A program made the position numbers and the translations under genes. 21,567 bases of DNA from an uncultured Clostridia bacterium (GTDB lineage: Bacteria > Bacillota > Clostridia > Christensenellales > UBA1242), in assembly GCA_944372745.1 (NCBI GenBank), contig CALWAB010000104.1, positions 1 to 21,567 of the forward strand, in the 5' to 3' direction. The notes beneath the pieces are model-generated. The model saw only the letters and a program-made list of their open reading frames with translations, had not been told where the DNA came from and ran no database searches. This document shows, in pieces, positions 1-8,366 of the stretch (its first letter is position 1; each line of letters begins with the position of its first letter).

Positions 1-145
1 AGGAAAAGATTGTTTTGTGTATAAATTATTCACTACATTTTATGGTAAAGCCAATTATTTTGGTAGCATAGATATATATTTCAATGATTTAAGTGATTTA
101 GATGCTGTAAAGGCTATATTTGATAGAATAGAATTGAGGGTTTGA
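1..145 (+). CDS. C-terminal end of an unidentified protein (partial, runs in from the left edge)
   Basis: An open frame enters from the left edge, with complete codons from base 2, and stops at TGA 143-145. It encodes about 47 residues ending in FDRIELRV. The segment is rich in aromatic residues and ends in an acidic helix-like stretch (NDLSDLDAVKAIFDRI). Only one base separates its stop codon from the ATG of the next gene at 147, so the two are almost certainly co-transcribed and translationally coupled. I do not recognise the family from this fragment. The rest of the protein lies outside the window, so no function is assigned. Confidence 0.6.
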   Translation, partial: GKDCFVYKLFTTFYGKANYFGSIDIYFNDLSDLDAVKAIFDRIELRV

Positions 146-146
146 T

Positions 147-1844
147 ATGAAAGCATTTGAAGAAGTATTAGAACATTTAGATGAAATTAACATTCCCAAT
201 GAAATTATACCTATATTTACAAAAGCAATGCAGAGAATGTCTATCTATTTTGATAAATTGAATGGACTTAATTTAGATTTTGATGCTTTATTTAAGCGTA
301 AACTATATAATAACCTTAAATTTGAAGTAGTTGATAATATTGATGAGGGTGAAGAAGTAGGGGGATTATATTTCCCTAATAGAAATACTATTACTTTGTT
401 AAAAAAAGATAAATATATAGATTTTGATGTGCATATATTAACGCATGAGTTTATTCATTTCATCATACATAATTCATATAAGGACTTACCTAGATGGGCA
501 GATGAGATGATGACAGAATATACTGCTATGCAAATTAGCAATGCGAATTATGGTTGTTATCTCTCTTTGATGAATTTGGCATCATTTTTTAATGATTATG
601 TAGAAAATTTAAGTACAACACAATTTTTTAATGGTGAATTTCAATATTTTATTGATAAGCATCAGCTTAATAACATTGTAGATGATTTAGATAATTGCAC
701 AAAATCATCTTATGTGAAATCTGCTATCACTAAACCTATAATACATCATTTTATTGACATAAAAATGAATCAAATGCTAAAAGGAGATATTTCATATAAT
801 CAAATATTAGAAACCTTTATAAATATGGCTAGTTCTCAAAAAGAGATAGGGGATAATGTTACACTTGAACAATTAACCGATATAACGAAAACTTATGTCA
901 ACAATAAGACTTATATGTGTATAAATTTTGATAGGGTTGGTCTTAACATCAATCAAACGCTTGAAGCTTTGATGATGCAAAAATTTTTTGAATATAAATC
1001 AAACGAGCCAATTAAATATATACAAAAGTTCAGTGTAGGTGATATAGAAAATTATATTGCATATAGTCAAAATAAAATTTTTATGCTTTCTAATGCAAAA
1101 GATAGTATGTTATCTGAATTTGTTGAATTAGAAGAAGGATATAGTTATACTTATAAATTTAGTGGACGTGGGAGTTCTTTTAGTAAAACTGATTCAAGTG
1201 ATAGATTTATAATAATAAATGATAAGAAATTTTGTTACAATCAATCTTTAGGTAAATATGATATTCCTAACGCAATAGTTTATGATTGCAAAAACGATAA
1301 ACCAATTAAAGAAATGAACAATATAATTAATAATATTCTTTATGAAGAGAACTGTAGGCGACTGCCTCATACAAAAGATTTATCACATATAAGAATCAAT
1401 GCTGACGACCCCCAATTATTGCCCGAATTGCAACAGTTAAATGATATTATAAAAAAATCTAATATTTCCGTATATTCCACAAAACCTACAACATATACCA
1501 CTGGTTCATCACCTGAATCAAGGCTAGTTTATGTATCACCAATTTATTGGTTAAGCGATAAAGCAGTGAAAGAAGGTCGACAGGTAGGATTTAATATAAA
1601 TAAAGATACGCTCAGTGCATTATCTGAATATATGAGAAAAGGGGAACAGGTCAATTTTTTTGCAAAAAAGCAGAATGGGGAAGTTTTTCCAATGATTAAT
1701 GTAATAAAAAATTATAAAGATGATAGTTATCAAATTTCATTCGCTTATGATAAGTTAATGAAAGAGTTGCCTAAGACTTATAAAGATATGGTATATCACA
1801 AGTTTGTTCCACAAATAGATTATGAAATTTTATTAGATAAATAG
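147..1844 (+). CDS. Putative cytoplasmic gluzincin-type metallopeptidase (HEFIH), function unknown
   Basis: A 565-residue protein with a zinc-peptidase signature: HEFIH at residues 100-104, then LPRW and a glutamate at 120. The 15-residue gap between the second histidine and Glu120, with the W-x-x-E-x-x-x-E-Y pattern after it, resembles the Peptidase_MA/gluzincin layout (HExxH...LPRWxxEGxAEY). His100 and His104 would bind zinc, Glu101 would be catalytic and Glu120 the third ligand. No signal peptide or membrane helix is visible, so it is probably cytosolic. The C-terminal 300 residues match nothing I recognise. It follows the previous stop by one base and is followed after 7 bases by a membrane-protein gene and then hflX, so it sits in a co-transcribed cluster. 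The zincin fold is well supported by the motif; substrate and activity are unknown. Confidence 0.75.
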   Translation: MKAFEEVLEHLDEINIPNEIIPIFTKAMQRMSIYFDKLNGLNLDFDALFKRKLYNNLKFEVVDNIDEGEEVGGLYFPNRNTITLLKKDKYIDFDVHILTHEFIHFIIHNSYKDLPRWADEMMTEYTAMQISNANYGCYLSLMNLASFFNDYVENLSTTQFFNGEFQYFIDKHQLNNIVDDLDNCTKSSYVKSAITKPIIHHFIDIKMNQMLKGDISYNQILETFINMASSQKEIGDNVTLEQLTDITKTYVNNKTYMCINFDRVGLNINQTLEALMMQKFFEYKSNEPIKYIQKFSVGDIENYIAYSQNKIFMLSNAKDSMLSEFVELEEGYSYTYKFSGRGSSFSKTDSSDRFIIINDKKFCYNQSLGKYDIPNAIVYDCKNDKPIKEMNNIINNILYEENCRRLPHTKDLSHIRINADDPQLLPELQQLNDIIKKSNISVYSTKPTTYTTGSSPESRLVYVSPIYWLSDKAVKEGRQVGFNINKDTLSALSEYMRKGEQVNFFAKKQNGEVFPMINVIKNYKDDSYQISFAYDKLMKELPKTYKDMVYHKFVPQIDYEILLDK

Positions 1845-1851
1845 GTAAGTT

Positions 1852-2733
1852 ATGATAGAAGACAAGAACAACAAAGACATTGTAGAAGAATCTACAAATA
1901 AAAAGACTTTGAGCAATGGACGAAGCATTGAAAAACAAATAGGAATAATTTTCCTTAAAACCTTTAGTATTTTGATAGGATTGATTGTTTTAACAATTAT
2001 AATAGTCAGTTTAAGTGCTCCGCGTGCAATGTCAAATTTCACATCTTGGCTTGGAATGGATAGTGTGAGTCTGTATTTTGCAAAAGTGCAATATAATAGA
2101 GACGATGATATAAATTCATTGTATACTGTCATTAATAAGTCAATAGCCTTAAATTCTTATGAAGATATTGAAAAGTATACAAAAACTTTATTTGATGAAC
2201 CTAATTATTATGATTTTATTGTTTTTATTGAAGCAGAAAATATGAATTCAGTTGCACAAAGTGGAGATACGCAAAATGCCATCTCTCTAATGATTAGTTT
2301 TGCTAATGAAGATATGTATTTAAAGAATAAATACATATTAAGTCTTATAATGAATGATAAAATTGATGAAGCCATAAGTTATGCACAATTTGATTTTAAT
2401 ATGAATGAAGATGATATCACCTTGCAATCTCGAATACACTGGGCTTATACTCATATTTTTGCGGAAACGGAAAATTACGAATTTTTGGATGCAGAACTGC
2501 GTAATTCAATAGTGGCTTTTGCTAATCAAACTTATGAACTATATACAACTTCTGATGCCAATTATGAACAATTATCTACTGCAGATAAATTTAACTTTTT
2601 TGTATTAGAAAACACTTTGAAGCGGGTATATAATGATTTACTTTCTTTGAAAGATAGTAGCATAGTATTTGAAGGTCTTTCTTATGATGAAATTGAAACA
2701 AGAATTAAAAATTTAAATGGAGATAATGTATGA
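1852..2733 (+). CDS. Single-pass membrane protein with helical extracytoplasmic domain, unknown function
   Basis: A 293-residue protein. The first 30 residues are polar and carry several Lys/Arg, followed by one strongly hydrophobic helix at about 33-54 (core LIGLIVLTIIIVSL). The remaining 240 residues are hydrophilic. By the positive-inside rule the N-terminus is cytoplasmic and the large C-terminal part outside. That part looks all-helical, with alternating short amphipathic helices reminiscent of TPR-like solenoids, but I cannot match a defined repeat. It starts 7 bases after the metallopeptidase gene. Its TGA stop (2731-2733) overlaps the hflX ATG (2730-2732) in an ATGA arrangement, which implies translational coupling. 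No family was recognised. A role with the neighbouring peptidase or HflX is only an inference from gene order. Confidence 0.75.
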   Translation: MIEDKNNKDIVEESTNKKTLSNGRSIEKQIGIIFLKTFSILIGLIVLTIIIVSLSAPRAMSNFTSWLGMDSVSLYFAKVQYNRDDDINSLYTVINKSIALNSYEDIEKYTKTLFDEPNYYDFIVFIEAENMNSVAQSGDTQNAISLMISFANEDMYLKNKYILSLIMNDKIDEAISYAQFDFNMNEDDITLQSRIHWAYTHIFAETENYEFLDAELRNSIVAFANQTYELYTTSDANYEQLSTADKFNFFVLENTLKRVYNDLLSLKDSSIVFEGLSYDEIETRIKNLNGDNV

Positions 2734-4289
2734 TATTAGGAGATATTAACAAGATAAAAAAGTTTGATTTGAATGAACTTGGGAAAATGATTGGAATCAA
2801 ATTTGATGATATAGTTGATTATGATTTTCTTCTGTTATTGAGTGATTATAAAGTGAAATATGGAATTGATATAGGTTTTTATTTGGACAAAGATAACAAA
2901 ATTAGTAGCATATTTTTTGGTTCTTACAATGATTTACCTATAGATAATGCAGATGAATTTGATGTGCCACAAGGTAGACTATTTATAATAAGCGATAAAG
3001 ACATTTTTCATATAAGCAATGCCGATAAAGCATATCTAAGGAAAAAGCATTTAGAAATGATTTGTAAAATTGCGTATAATAATGGGATTGTTGGTGCAGA
3101 AGCAGCAATACTTGATGTAAATGAAATTAAAATAATTGAAATAGCCTCAGTCGAATTTATCAATAAATATGGATTAGAAGAAAAAATAAATGAAAGTGCT
3201 GAAAATTTTAAGAATTTAGCGAAGAAAGGTTTTAGTACTGATGAGAACAAACAAAGAGCAGTCATTGTAGGGGTAGGCCGAAGAGGTGAAGATATAGACA
3301 TATGTCTTAATGAATTGCAGGGCTTAGCGGAAGCGGATGATATAGAAGTTGTGGGACGCTTTTCACAGACAAGGAAAATGCCCGATAAAGCATATCATAT
3401 AGGTACAGGTAAGCTTGACGATTTACGCAATATAATAGCAGAAAAACAAGCGAATGTAGTTGTATTTGACGACGAACTATCAGCAAATAAAATACGAAAC
3501 TTAGAAGACGAATTGGATGTTAAAGTAATTGATAGAGCAAATGTTATATTAGATATTTTTGCTAAACGCGCTAAATCAAATGAAGGAAGATTGCAAGTCA
3601 ATTTGGCACGAATGAAATATAATATTACAAGGGTTGGTGCTTTTCAAAATACAGCGAGCAAAGGTTTAGGGATGAGGGGGGTAGGCGAAACGCAAATGGA
3701 ATTAAGTAGGCGTATTCTTAAGAACAAAATGTATAATGTAGAGCAACAAATCAAAGAAATGAAAAAACAGCGAGAAATTCGCCGAATGCGTAGGAAAGAA
3801 AACAGTGAAAAAGTTGTAGCCTTGGTTGGATATACTAATGCAGGTAAAAGTACTTTATTAAATAAAATAACAGATGCACAAGCATTCGCTGAAAATATGC
3901 TATTTGCTACTCTTGACACAATGACTCGAGAGTGTTATCTAGATTCAAATACAAAAGTGTTGTTGACTGATACCGTGGGCTTTATAGACAAATTGCCACA
4001 TGAATTTATAGATGCTTTTTCTGCTACATTAGAAGAATCAATAGAATCAAATCTACTATTGATAGTAGTGGATATAAGTGACCCAGAATGTCAACGAAAG
4101 TATGAAGTTGTCTTAAATACGCTTGAGAAAATAAACGCAAATCAAATACCTAGTATCGTTGTGCTTAATAAAAGTGATGCGAAAACTATTTATCCATTAA
4201 ATACTTCAAAAGAAACTATTACAATATCTGCGAAAAGTGGGGAAGGAATACCGCAGTTGAAAAAATTGATTAAAGCAAAATTGTTTTAA
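2730..4289 (+). CDS. hflX: GTPase HflX, long form with N-terminal extension
   Basis: HflX is a ribosome-associated GTPase that splits stalled or stress-damaged 70S ribosomes. The recognised body starts at residue 176 (RAVIVGVGRRGEDID), with the HflX N-domain signatures YHIGTGKLDDL and the glycine-rich LGMRGVGETQMELSRR. A basic coiled coil follows, then the G domain: G1 GYTNAGKST at 367-375, G3 DTVGF from 414, G4 NKSD at 480-483 and G5 SAKSGEG near the end. At 519 residues it is longer than the roughly 420-residue proteobacterial form. The extra 175 N-terminal residues fit the longer HflX seen in many clostridia, although I do not recognise a named domain in them. The start codon overlaps the stop of the preceding membrane-protein gene. 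No T-tracted plus-strand terminator follows directly. Confidence 0.96.
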   Translation: MILGDINKIKKFDLNELGKMIGIKFDDIVDYDFLLLLSDYKVKYGIDIGFYLDKDNKISSIFFGSYNDLPIDNADEFDVPQGRLFIISDKDIFHISNADKAYLRKKHLEMICKIAYNNGIVGAEAAILDVNEIKIIEIASVEFINKYGLEEKINESAENFKNLAKKGFSTDENKQRAVIVGVGRRGEDIDICLNELQGLAEADDIEVVGRFSQTRKMPDKAYHIGTGKLDDLRNIIAEKQANVVVFDDELSANKIRNLEDELDVKVIDRANVILDIFAKRAKSNEGRLQVNLARMKYNITRVGAFQNTASKGLGMRGVGETQMELSRRILKNKMYNVEQQIKEMKKQREIRRMRRKENSEKVVALVGYTNAGKSTLLNKITDAQAFAENMLFATLDTMTRECYLDSNTKVLLTDTVGFIDKLPHEFIDAFSATLEESIESNLLLIVVDISDPECQRKYEVVLNTLEKINANQIPSIVVLNKSDAKTIYPLNTSKETITISAKSGEGIPQLKKLIKAKLF

Positions 4290-4318
4290 AAAACCGCCTA
4301 GCATATTTGCCAGACGGT
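4288..4318 (-). terminator. Intrinsic terminator for the Cys/Asn-rich gene (minus strand)
   Basis: An 11-bp stem with two mismatches (4293-4303 with 4308-4318, arms ACCGCCTAGCA and TGCCAGACGGT) and a 4-base loop. Read on the minus strand it ends in a run of U from the A-tract 4288-4293, as expected for a terminator downstream of the minus-strand gene ending at 4344. On the plus strand the hairpin lies just after the hflX stop but lacks a T-run, so it is at best a weak terminator in that direction. Confidence 0.75.
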
Positions 4319-4343
4319 GAAAGTAGAAAATAAGAGTTAATAA

Positions 4344-4613
4344 TTATTTACAAGATTTATTTTTGCAAAAGCAACAAATAAACAATAAGAGTATGAGTAA
4401 TGTGCAAAGGTCAAGACCCCAGTTGAAGATACCACAGTTGAATAGAACATACAAAACAACTAAATAGATTAATACCTTGCAACTAGAAGTGCCACCAAGG
4501 TTGAAGTTGCAACCAAAGTTCTTATTGCAGTTGTGATTACAATCGTTATTACAATTATTGTGGAAATGATTATTGCAACCGCAATTATTGTCACCAAACA
4601 TACAGTTCATCAT
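4344..4613 (-). CDS. Small Cys/Asn-rich membrane protein
   Basis: An 89-residue protein from ATG 4613-4611, or 88 residues from the adjacent second ATG. This start is chosen because a perfect AGGAGG lies 5-8 bases upstream; the longer frame reaching to 4700 has no such site. Residues 1-45 are extraordinarily rich in Asn and Cys, with C-x3-C-x3-C spacing at 21, 25 and 29, plus His16, His18 and His27. Two hydrophobic helices follow, at about 47-64 and 66-82, and then a short Cys/Lys tail. There are 14 cysteines in total. The clustered Cys/His could bind metal or be disulfide-linked, and such composition is also seen in some spore-coat or surface proteins of Bacillota. No family was recognised and no function is assigned. 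It is monocistronic, with its own terminator, and convergent with hflX. Confidence 0.72.
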   Translation of the reverse strand: MMNCMFGDNNCGCNNHFHNNCNNDCNHNCNKNFGCNFNLGGTSSCKVLIYLVVLYVLFNCGIFNWGLDLCTLLILLLFICCFCKNKSCK

Positions 4614-4618
4614 TTTGT

Positions 4619-4624
4619 CCTCCT
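4619..4624 (-). promoter_or_regulatory. Ribosome binding site AGGAGG that fixes the start of the Cys/Asn-rich gene
   Basis: On the minus strand AGGAGG is followed by 5 bases and then tandem ATGATG codons at 4613-4608. It is a consensus Shine-Dalgarno sequence and decides the start against the upstream in-frame ATG at 4700. Confidence 0.9.
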
Positions 4625-4699
4625 TTGTGCAGAGTGTATTTCTGCTGTTAATTTTATGTATTTGTCTTTTGTAACTCCCTACACTGCCATAATATGACA

Positions 4700-4727
4700 A
4701 GAATTTTTATAAAGTTACAAAAATTCT
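4700..4727. repeat. 9-bp inverted repeat upstream of the Cys/Asn-rich gene
   Basis: AGAATTTTT at 4700-4708 is the exact reverse complement of AAAAATTCT at 4719-4727, with a 10-base spacer. It lies directly upstream of the -10-like CATATTAT on the minus strand, a position where an operator could sit. The arms are AT-rich, so chance occurrence is possible. Confidence 0.35.
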
Positions 4728-4957
4728 AAAAAAATATAAAATTATTAATACATAATTACCAAATTTTAACAAAAAATAATTTTGTAAGTGAGGGCATTAT
4801 TATGAAAATATTTTTTAAAGAGTGACCAACAAAAGATAAAATATAATAACTATATTAATAGTATAATAGAATTTTGTTTAAAGCAAAACTATTATTGATT
4901 TTTATAATCATTTTTGTCATTTTTTGTAATATTTTTAAATTAACATTATTATTTTGA

Positions 4958-4986
4958 TTGACAAAAATAATATTATAGTGTAAACT
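4958..4986 (+). promoter_or_regulatory. SigA-type promoter of the surface-protein gene
   Basis: TTGACA (4958-4963) is a perfect -35, followed after a 17-base spacer by TAAACT (4981-4986), a 4/6 match to TATAAT. Start of transcription is expected near 4993, giving a leader of about 50 bases before the ATG at 5043. Confidence 0.75.
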
Positions 4987-5030
4987 ATTGAAAGTTACTA
5001 ACTAATTATTTTTTATTTATGGAAATATTT

Positions 5031-5036
5031 AAGGAG
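5031..5036 (+). promoter_or_regulatory. Ribosome binding site AAGGAG that fixes the start at 5043
   Basis: AAGGAG is followed by the 6-base spacer AATAAT and the ATG at 5043. It lies downstream of another in-frame ATG (5019), which has no ribosome binding site, so the protein should start at 5043. That start also places the signal peptide at the N-terminus. Confidence 0.85.
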
Positions 5037-5042
5037 AATAAT

Positions 5043-8000
5043 ATGCAAAACCACAAAACAAAACCTTTAACAAAATTTATTGTTACGGCTATAATGACCA
5101 TAATGCTTGCATTAGGCTTTGTGTTACCATCAACAGTAGTACTAGCTAATATCCAGCGTTATGAAGCGATTAATGTACAGGCAGCTAGCAACGAATTACA
5201 AGTTTCAGGAATTAAAAAATCATATCGACTTGGCGATACAATGCAAATTCCTACTGGAACAGGTGCTACAGTAGTTGTAAAAGACCCTAGAGGCACTCAA
5301 GTTGAGTTGGGTGAGCCTAATAGCGGGTATTATGAAATTGTTGCAAATTACGCTGGTGACTATAGCGTACAATACACAAATGGTAATACCACAACAGGGG
5401 AAATTTATATCACAGTTACATCTAGTACACCTAGTTTCAATTTTAATACAGCAAATAAAAAATTGATTCCATCAGAAATTGGAACAAATCAAACAGTTGT
5501 ATTCCCTAATCCAGAAATCTTGGATGAAGATGAAGAAGTAATTGAAGATGCTACTGCAATTTTGACAATACGCAAAGCAGGTAGTTCAACACCTATTGTT
5601 ACAACAAAAGTTGAAGAAAATGGTGAAACATTTGAATCTTATACTTTTACAGAAGAAGGTGTATATTCAGTAGTTTACTCTTATAAGGGAACAGGTTATA
5701 ATTATATTGACCAAAAATATACAATTGAAGTAGAAGAAGGCTTTGAAGATGATGTAGACTTGACTTTTACACTTGATAGCAGTTTACCTACATCACTTGT
5801 ACAGGGTGTTGAAACAGAATTGCCTACTGTAACTGGACATGATAGAAATAACAATAATGCTACTGTTGATGTTATAACTACTGTATCAGTAGAGTATCTC
5901 AATTCAAATGGCGAATATCAAGCAATTGAAGTAAATGATTATAAATTCACGCCTACTTATGCTGGAACATATAGAATTAGATATATGGTACAAGATTTTT
6001 ATGGCAATACCTATGAAAGAGTTTATGACCCAATTGAAAATGTTCGTGACTCTCAAGCTCCTACAATTCAAATTGTTAATCCATATACAATAGAAGAAGA
6101 TGGAACAGTAAGTGAGGATACTATAAATGGTTTAGTAGATGCTTCAAATTCAATTCCATCAATTGTAGCGACAGGTACAACAGTTACATTGCCAGCTATA
6201 TATGCTAGTGATAATGTAGCTAACTTTGCTGATTTGTCTTTGAGAAGATTGATTAGAAATGGTACAGACCAAATTGCTAATCTTGATGACACTTCAAATG
6301 ACAATTATGCAGAGAATAAAATCAATGAAAATGTAACATATACATTTGAAACAGAAGGCACATATACAATCATTTATAAAGCATCTGATGCTACAAATAC
6401 CACAGCAGATAGCCTTTATGCTTTTACAATAGTAGTTCGTGAAGGCTTTACAGATACAATAGCTCCTACAGTCACAGTTAGAGATTTCGCAACTGATGAA
6501 AATGGCGCTACATTAAATTCTGCTGAACCAGGTGATACAATTAGAATAGCAAAGCCTACTGTAGTTGACTATGTTGATCCTGAAGACCCAAGTAATAGGG
6601 ATACAAATGATACGCGACCAACAGTTAAGGTTTACGCACAAATTGGTGATGATCAAGAAACTAGAACTGAGTTAACATTGAACGAAGAAGAAACTTATTA
6701 TGAGTATACAATACCAGAAGATGCTGATGCTGATTTGAGAATCATCTATATGGCAAGCGATTGTTCTGGGAATACAGGTAATGGTACAGATTCTAATGGA
6801 TTAATAAGAACATTAAGCATAGTTGATGTTAACGAAACTACTCCACCTACTATAACAGGCGTAGTAGATTCACTCGGCGAAATTAATCAATATGAAACAA
6901 TAAGTCTAAATGGCAATGAAGCTATATCTGGTGGTAGCCCATATACAGCAATACAAGTTGCTGACACTGCAGATAGTGATGTTCAACTCAAAGTTGTTGT
7001 AACATTGAATGGGGAAGTGGTAGACGAAGGACTTGAATTGACTTCTCAATTAGTTAAGAGCCAATCTGGCGGTTCTACTAGAATGATTTTAAATGCTGAC
7101 TTCGTGGCAAACAGAGCAGGTACTTATGTAGTTAACTACATCGCTTATGATCACGCGGGAAATTATACTGTACAATCATCTACATTTACTGTAGTAAGTA
7201 AAGCAACTCCTGTATTAATTGTAAATGACTATAGCAGTGAAATGGAATTAGGTCAAGCATTTATTCCACAAGCAAATATTTATATTGATGGACAAATTGA
7301 CGAAACAGGAACAGTTACAACTACAGTACAAGGCGATATTAATCAACTTGGTACAGTTAAAGTAACTTACTCTGGTGAAGGTAGTAATGGAGTAGGAGCT
7401 GAAGATGTTACTATTTCAATTACTATAAAAGATAGTGTAAATCCTACTATTATACTTGATGGTGAAGTACCAAGTTATGCAGATTTAGTTCGCGATGCTG
7501 AAGATAGTACAAAATATCAAGCAATAGAATTACCAGGATTTAGTGCTACAGATAATGGTTCAAGAGTAGATAGGACAACATATAAAATAACGGTTAAAAA
7601 TTCTAATGATGTAGAAGTAGCATCTTCAGAAGGAGCAAATGGTTTGTCATTTAATCCTACAGGAGATGGTAAATATACAGTTGAATATTCTGTTAGTGAC
7701 TATGCTGGCAATACTACTACACAAACTTACACAATAAGTGTAGGTGATGTTGAAAGGCCAACACTCACTATAAATACTGATATTGTTACTAACGCTACAT
7801 TATCAAATGGTTCATATTCACTTAGAATAAACGCAGATGATATAGTAATAACTGATACTAATAATGGTACAGAAGAGACACTAGACAATGATGATTATTT
7901 GAGTGTAACAGTAACTAATTCTTCTGGTACAGCAGTTGACCCAGATGAAGATACAAATTATGTTTACACATTGACTGAAGCAGGTGAATATACGATTACA

Positions 8001-8240
8001 ATTACCGCTGAAGACAGAGCAGGAAATACAAGAACAGAAACTTATACTCTTGATTTAGCTGCTGATGACAATAATGCTTCTACGACAACAGAAGTATTGG
8101 GAACAATCTTGCTTGTTATAGCTATCTTAGTATTGATTGGTGTGGTATGGTACTTTGTAAAACCAGCACCAAAGAGCAAAAAAGATAAGAAGAAAAAGGT
8201 TACAAATTTAGACCTTAATGACAAGAAAGAAGATAAATAA
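5043..8240 (+). CDS. Secreted, membrane-anchored surface protein with about nine Ig-like modules
   Basis: A 1065-residue protein. Residues 1-35 form a signal peptide (basic start, core TAIMTIMLALGFVL, likely cleavage after VLA). The body is a β-rich tandem array, each module ending in a G-x-Y-x-x-x-Y strand. These strands start near residues 104, 205, 307, 438, 564, 692, 770, 875 and 980, and are often followed by D-x-x-G-N (DFYGN, DHAGN, DYAGN, DRAGN). This is typical of bacterial Ig-like/cadherin-like surface domains such as Big_3 and DUF5011. A membrane helix at about 1018-1038 and a Lys-rich cytoplasmic tail anchor it; there is no LPXTG motif. The body is acidic and nearly Cys-free. It is transcribed alone between its own promoter and terminator. 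Adhesion or envelope structure is likely; the ligand is unknown. Confidence 0.9.
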   Translation: MQNHKTKPLTKFIVTAIMTIMLALGFVLPSTVVLANIQRYEAINVQAASNELQVSGIKKSYRLGDTMQIPTGTGATVVVKDPRGTQVELGEPNSGYYEIVANYAGDYSVQYTNGNTTTGEIYITVTSSTPSFNFNTANKKLIPSEIGTNQTVVFPNPEILDEDEEVIEDATAILTIRKAGSSTPIVTTKVEENGETFESYTFTEEGVYSVVYSYKGTGYNYIDQKYTIEVEEGFEDDVDLTFTLDSSLPTSLVQGVETELPTVTGHDRNNNNATVDVITTVSVEYLNSNGEYQAIEVNDYKFTPTYAGTYRIRYMVQDFYGNTYERVYDPIENVRDSQAPTIQIVNPYTIEEDGTVSEDTINGLVDASNSIPSIVATGTTVTLPAIYASDNVANFADLSLRRLIRNGTDQIANLDDTSNDNYAENKINENVTYTFETEGTYTIIYKASDATNTTADSLYAFTIVVREGFTDTIAPTVTVRDFATDENGATLNSAEPGDTIRIAKPTVVDYVDPEDPSNRDTNDTRPTVKVYAQIGDDQETRTELTLNEEETYYEYTIPEDADADLRIIYMASDCSGNTGNGTDSNGLIRTLSIVDVNETTPPTITGVVDSLGEINQYETISLNGNEAISGGSPYTAIQVADTADSDVQLKVVVTLNGEVVDEGLELTSQLVKSQSGGSTRMILNADFVANRAGTYVVNYIAYDHAGNYTVQSSTFTVVSKATPVLIVNDYSSEMELGQAFIPQANIYIDGQIDETGTVTTTVQGDINQLGTVKVTYSGEGSNGVGAEDVTISITIKDSVNPTIILDGEVPSYADLVRDAEDSTKYQAIELPGFSATDNGSRVDRTTYKITVKNSNDVEVASSEGANGLSFNPTGDGKYTVEYSVSDYAGNTTTQTYTISVGDVERPTLTINTDIVTNATLSNGSYSLRINADDIVITDTNNGTEETLDNDDYLSVTVTNSSGTAVDPDEDTNYVYTLTEAGEYTITITAEDRAGNTRTETYTLDLAADDNNASTTTEVLGTILLVIAILVLIGVVWYFVKPAPKSKKDKKKKVTNLDLNDKKEDK

Positions 8241-8244
8241 TAAC

Positions 8245-8274
8245 AAAAAAGCTTAGATAATTCTAAGCTTTTTT
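8245..8274 (+). terminator. Intrinsic terminator after the surface-protein gene
   Basis: GCTTAGA (8251-8257), loop TAAT and TCTAAGC (8262-8268) form a perfect 7-bp stem that extends through six A-T pairs and ends in TTTTTT (8269-8274). It begins 4 bases after the stop codon. The flanking A-tract makes it potentially bidirectional. Confidence 0.95.
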
Positions 8275-8366
8275 CATTATGAAAAAGCTATGTATTGAAT
8301 TCATTTGATATTATTAATAGTTTAGATGATAACTGATTAGTATATTTTACTCAATATATAAAATAC

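Larger units (their letters stand above)
4614..5042. other. AT-rich divergent intergenic region between the Cys/Asn-rich gene and the surface-protein gene
   Basis: This 430-base non-coding stretch holds the ribosome binding site of the minus-strand gene, a 9-bp inverted repeat (4700-4727) and the promoter and ribosome binding site of the plus-strand surface protein. On the minus strand a CATATTAT -10-like box (complement of 4690-4697) lies beside the inverted repeat, but no convincing -35 stands at the right distance, so that promoter is unassigned. Nothing else was recognised, and no frame of meaningful length with a ribosome binding site is present. Confidence 0.6.

Noticed and set aside
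1833..2132. Minus-strand open frame of 99 codons opposite the membrane-protein gene
   Set aside because: Antisense shadow of a gene with convincing protein features; no ribosome binding site or domain.
4293..4318. Plus-strand terminator for hflX
   Set aside because: The hairpin is there but is followed by GAAAGTAGAAAATAA rather than a T-run; the A-tract on the other side makes it a minus-strand terminator.
4614..4700. Extra N-terminal 29 residues of the Cys/Asn-rich protein from the ATG at 4700
   Set aside because: This segment has no ribosome binding site and differs in composition from the rest; consensus AGGAGG at 4619-4624 supports the start at 4613.
5019..5042. ATG at 5019 as the start of the surface protein
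   Set aside because: No Shine-Dalgarno is upstream, and the AAGGAG for ATG 5043 lies inside this segment; starting at 5043 gives a proper signal peptide.
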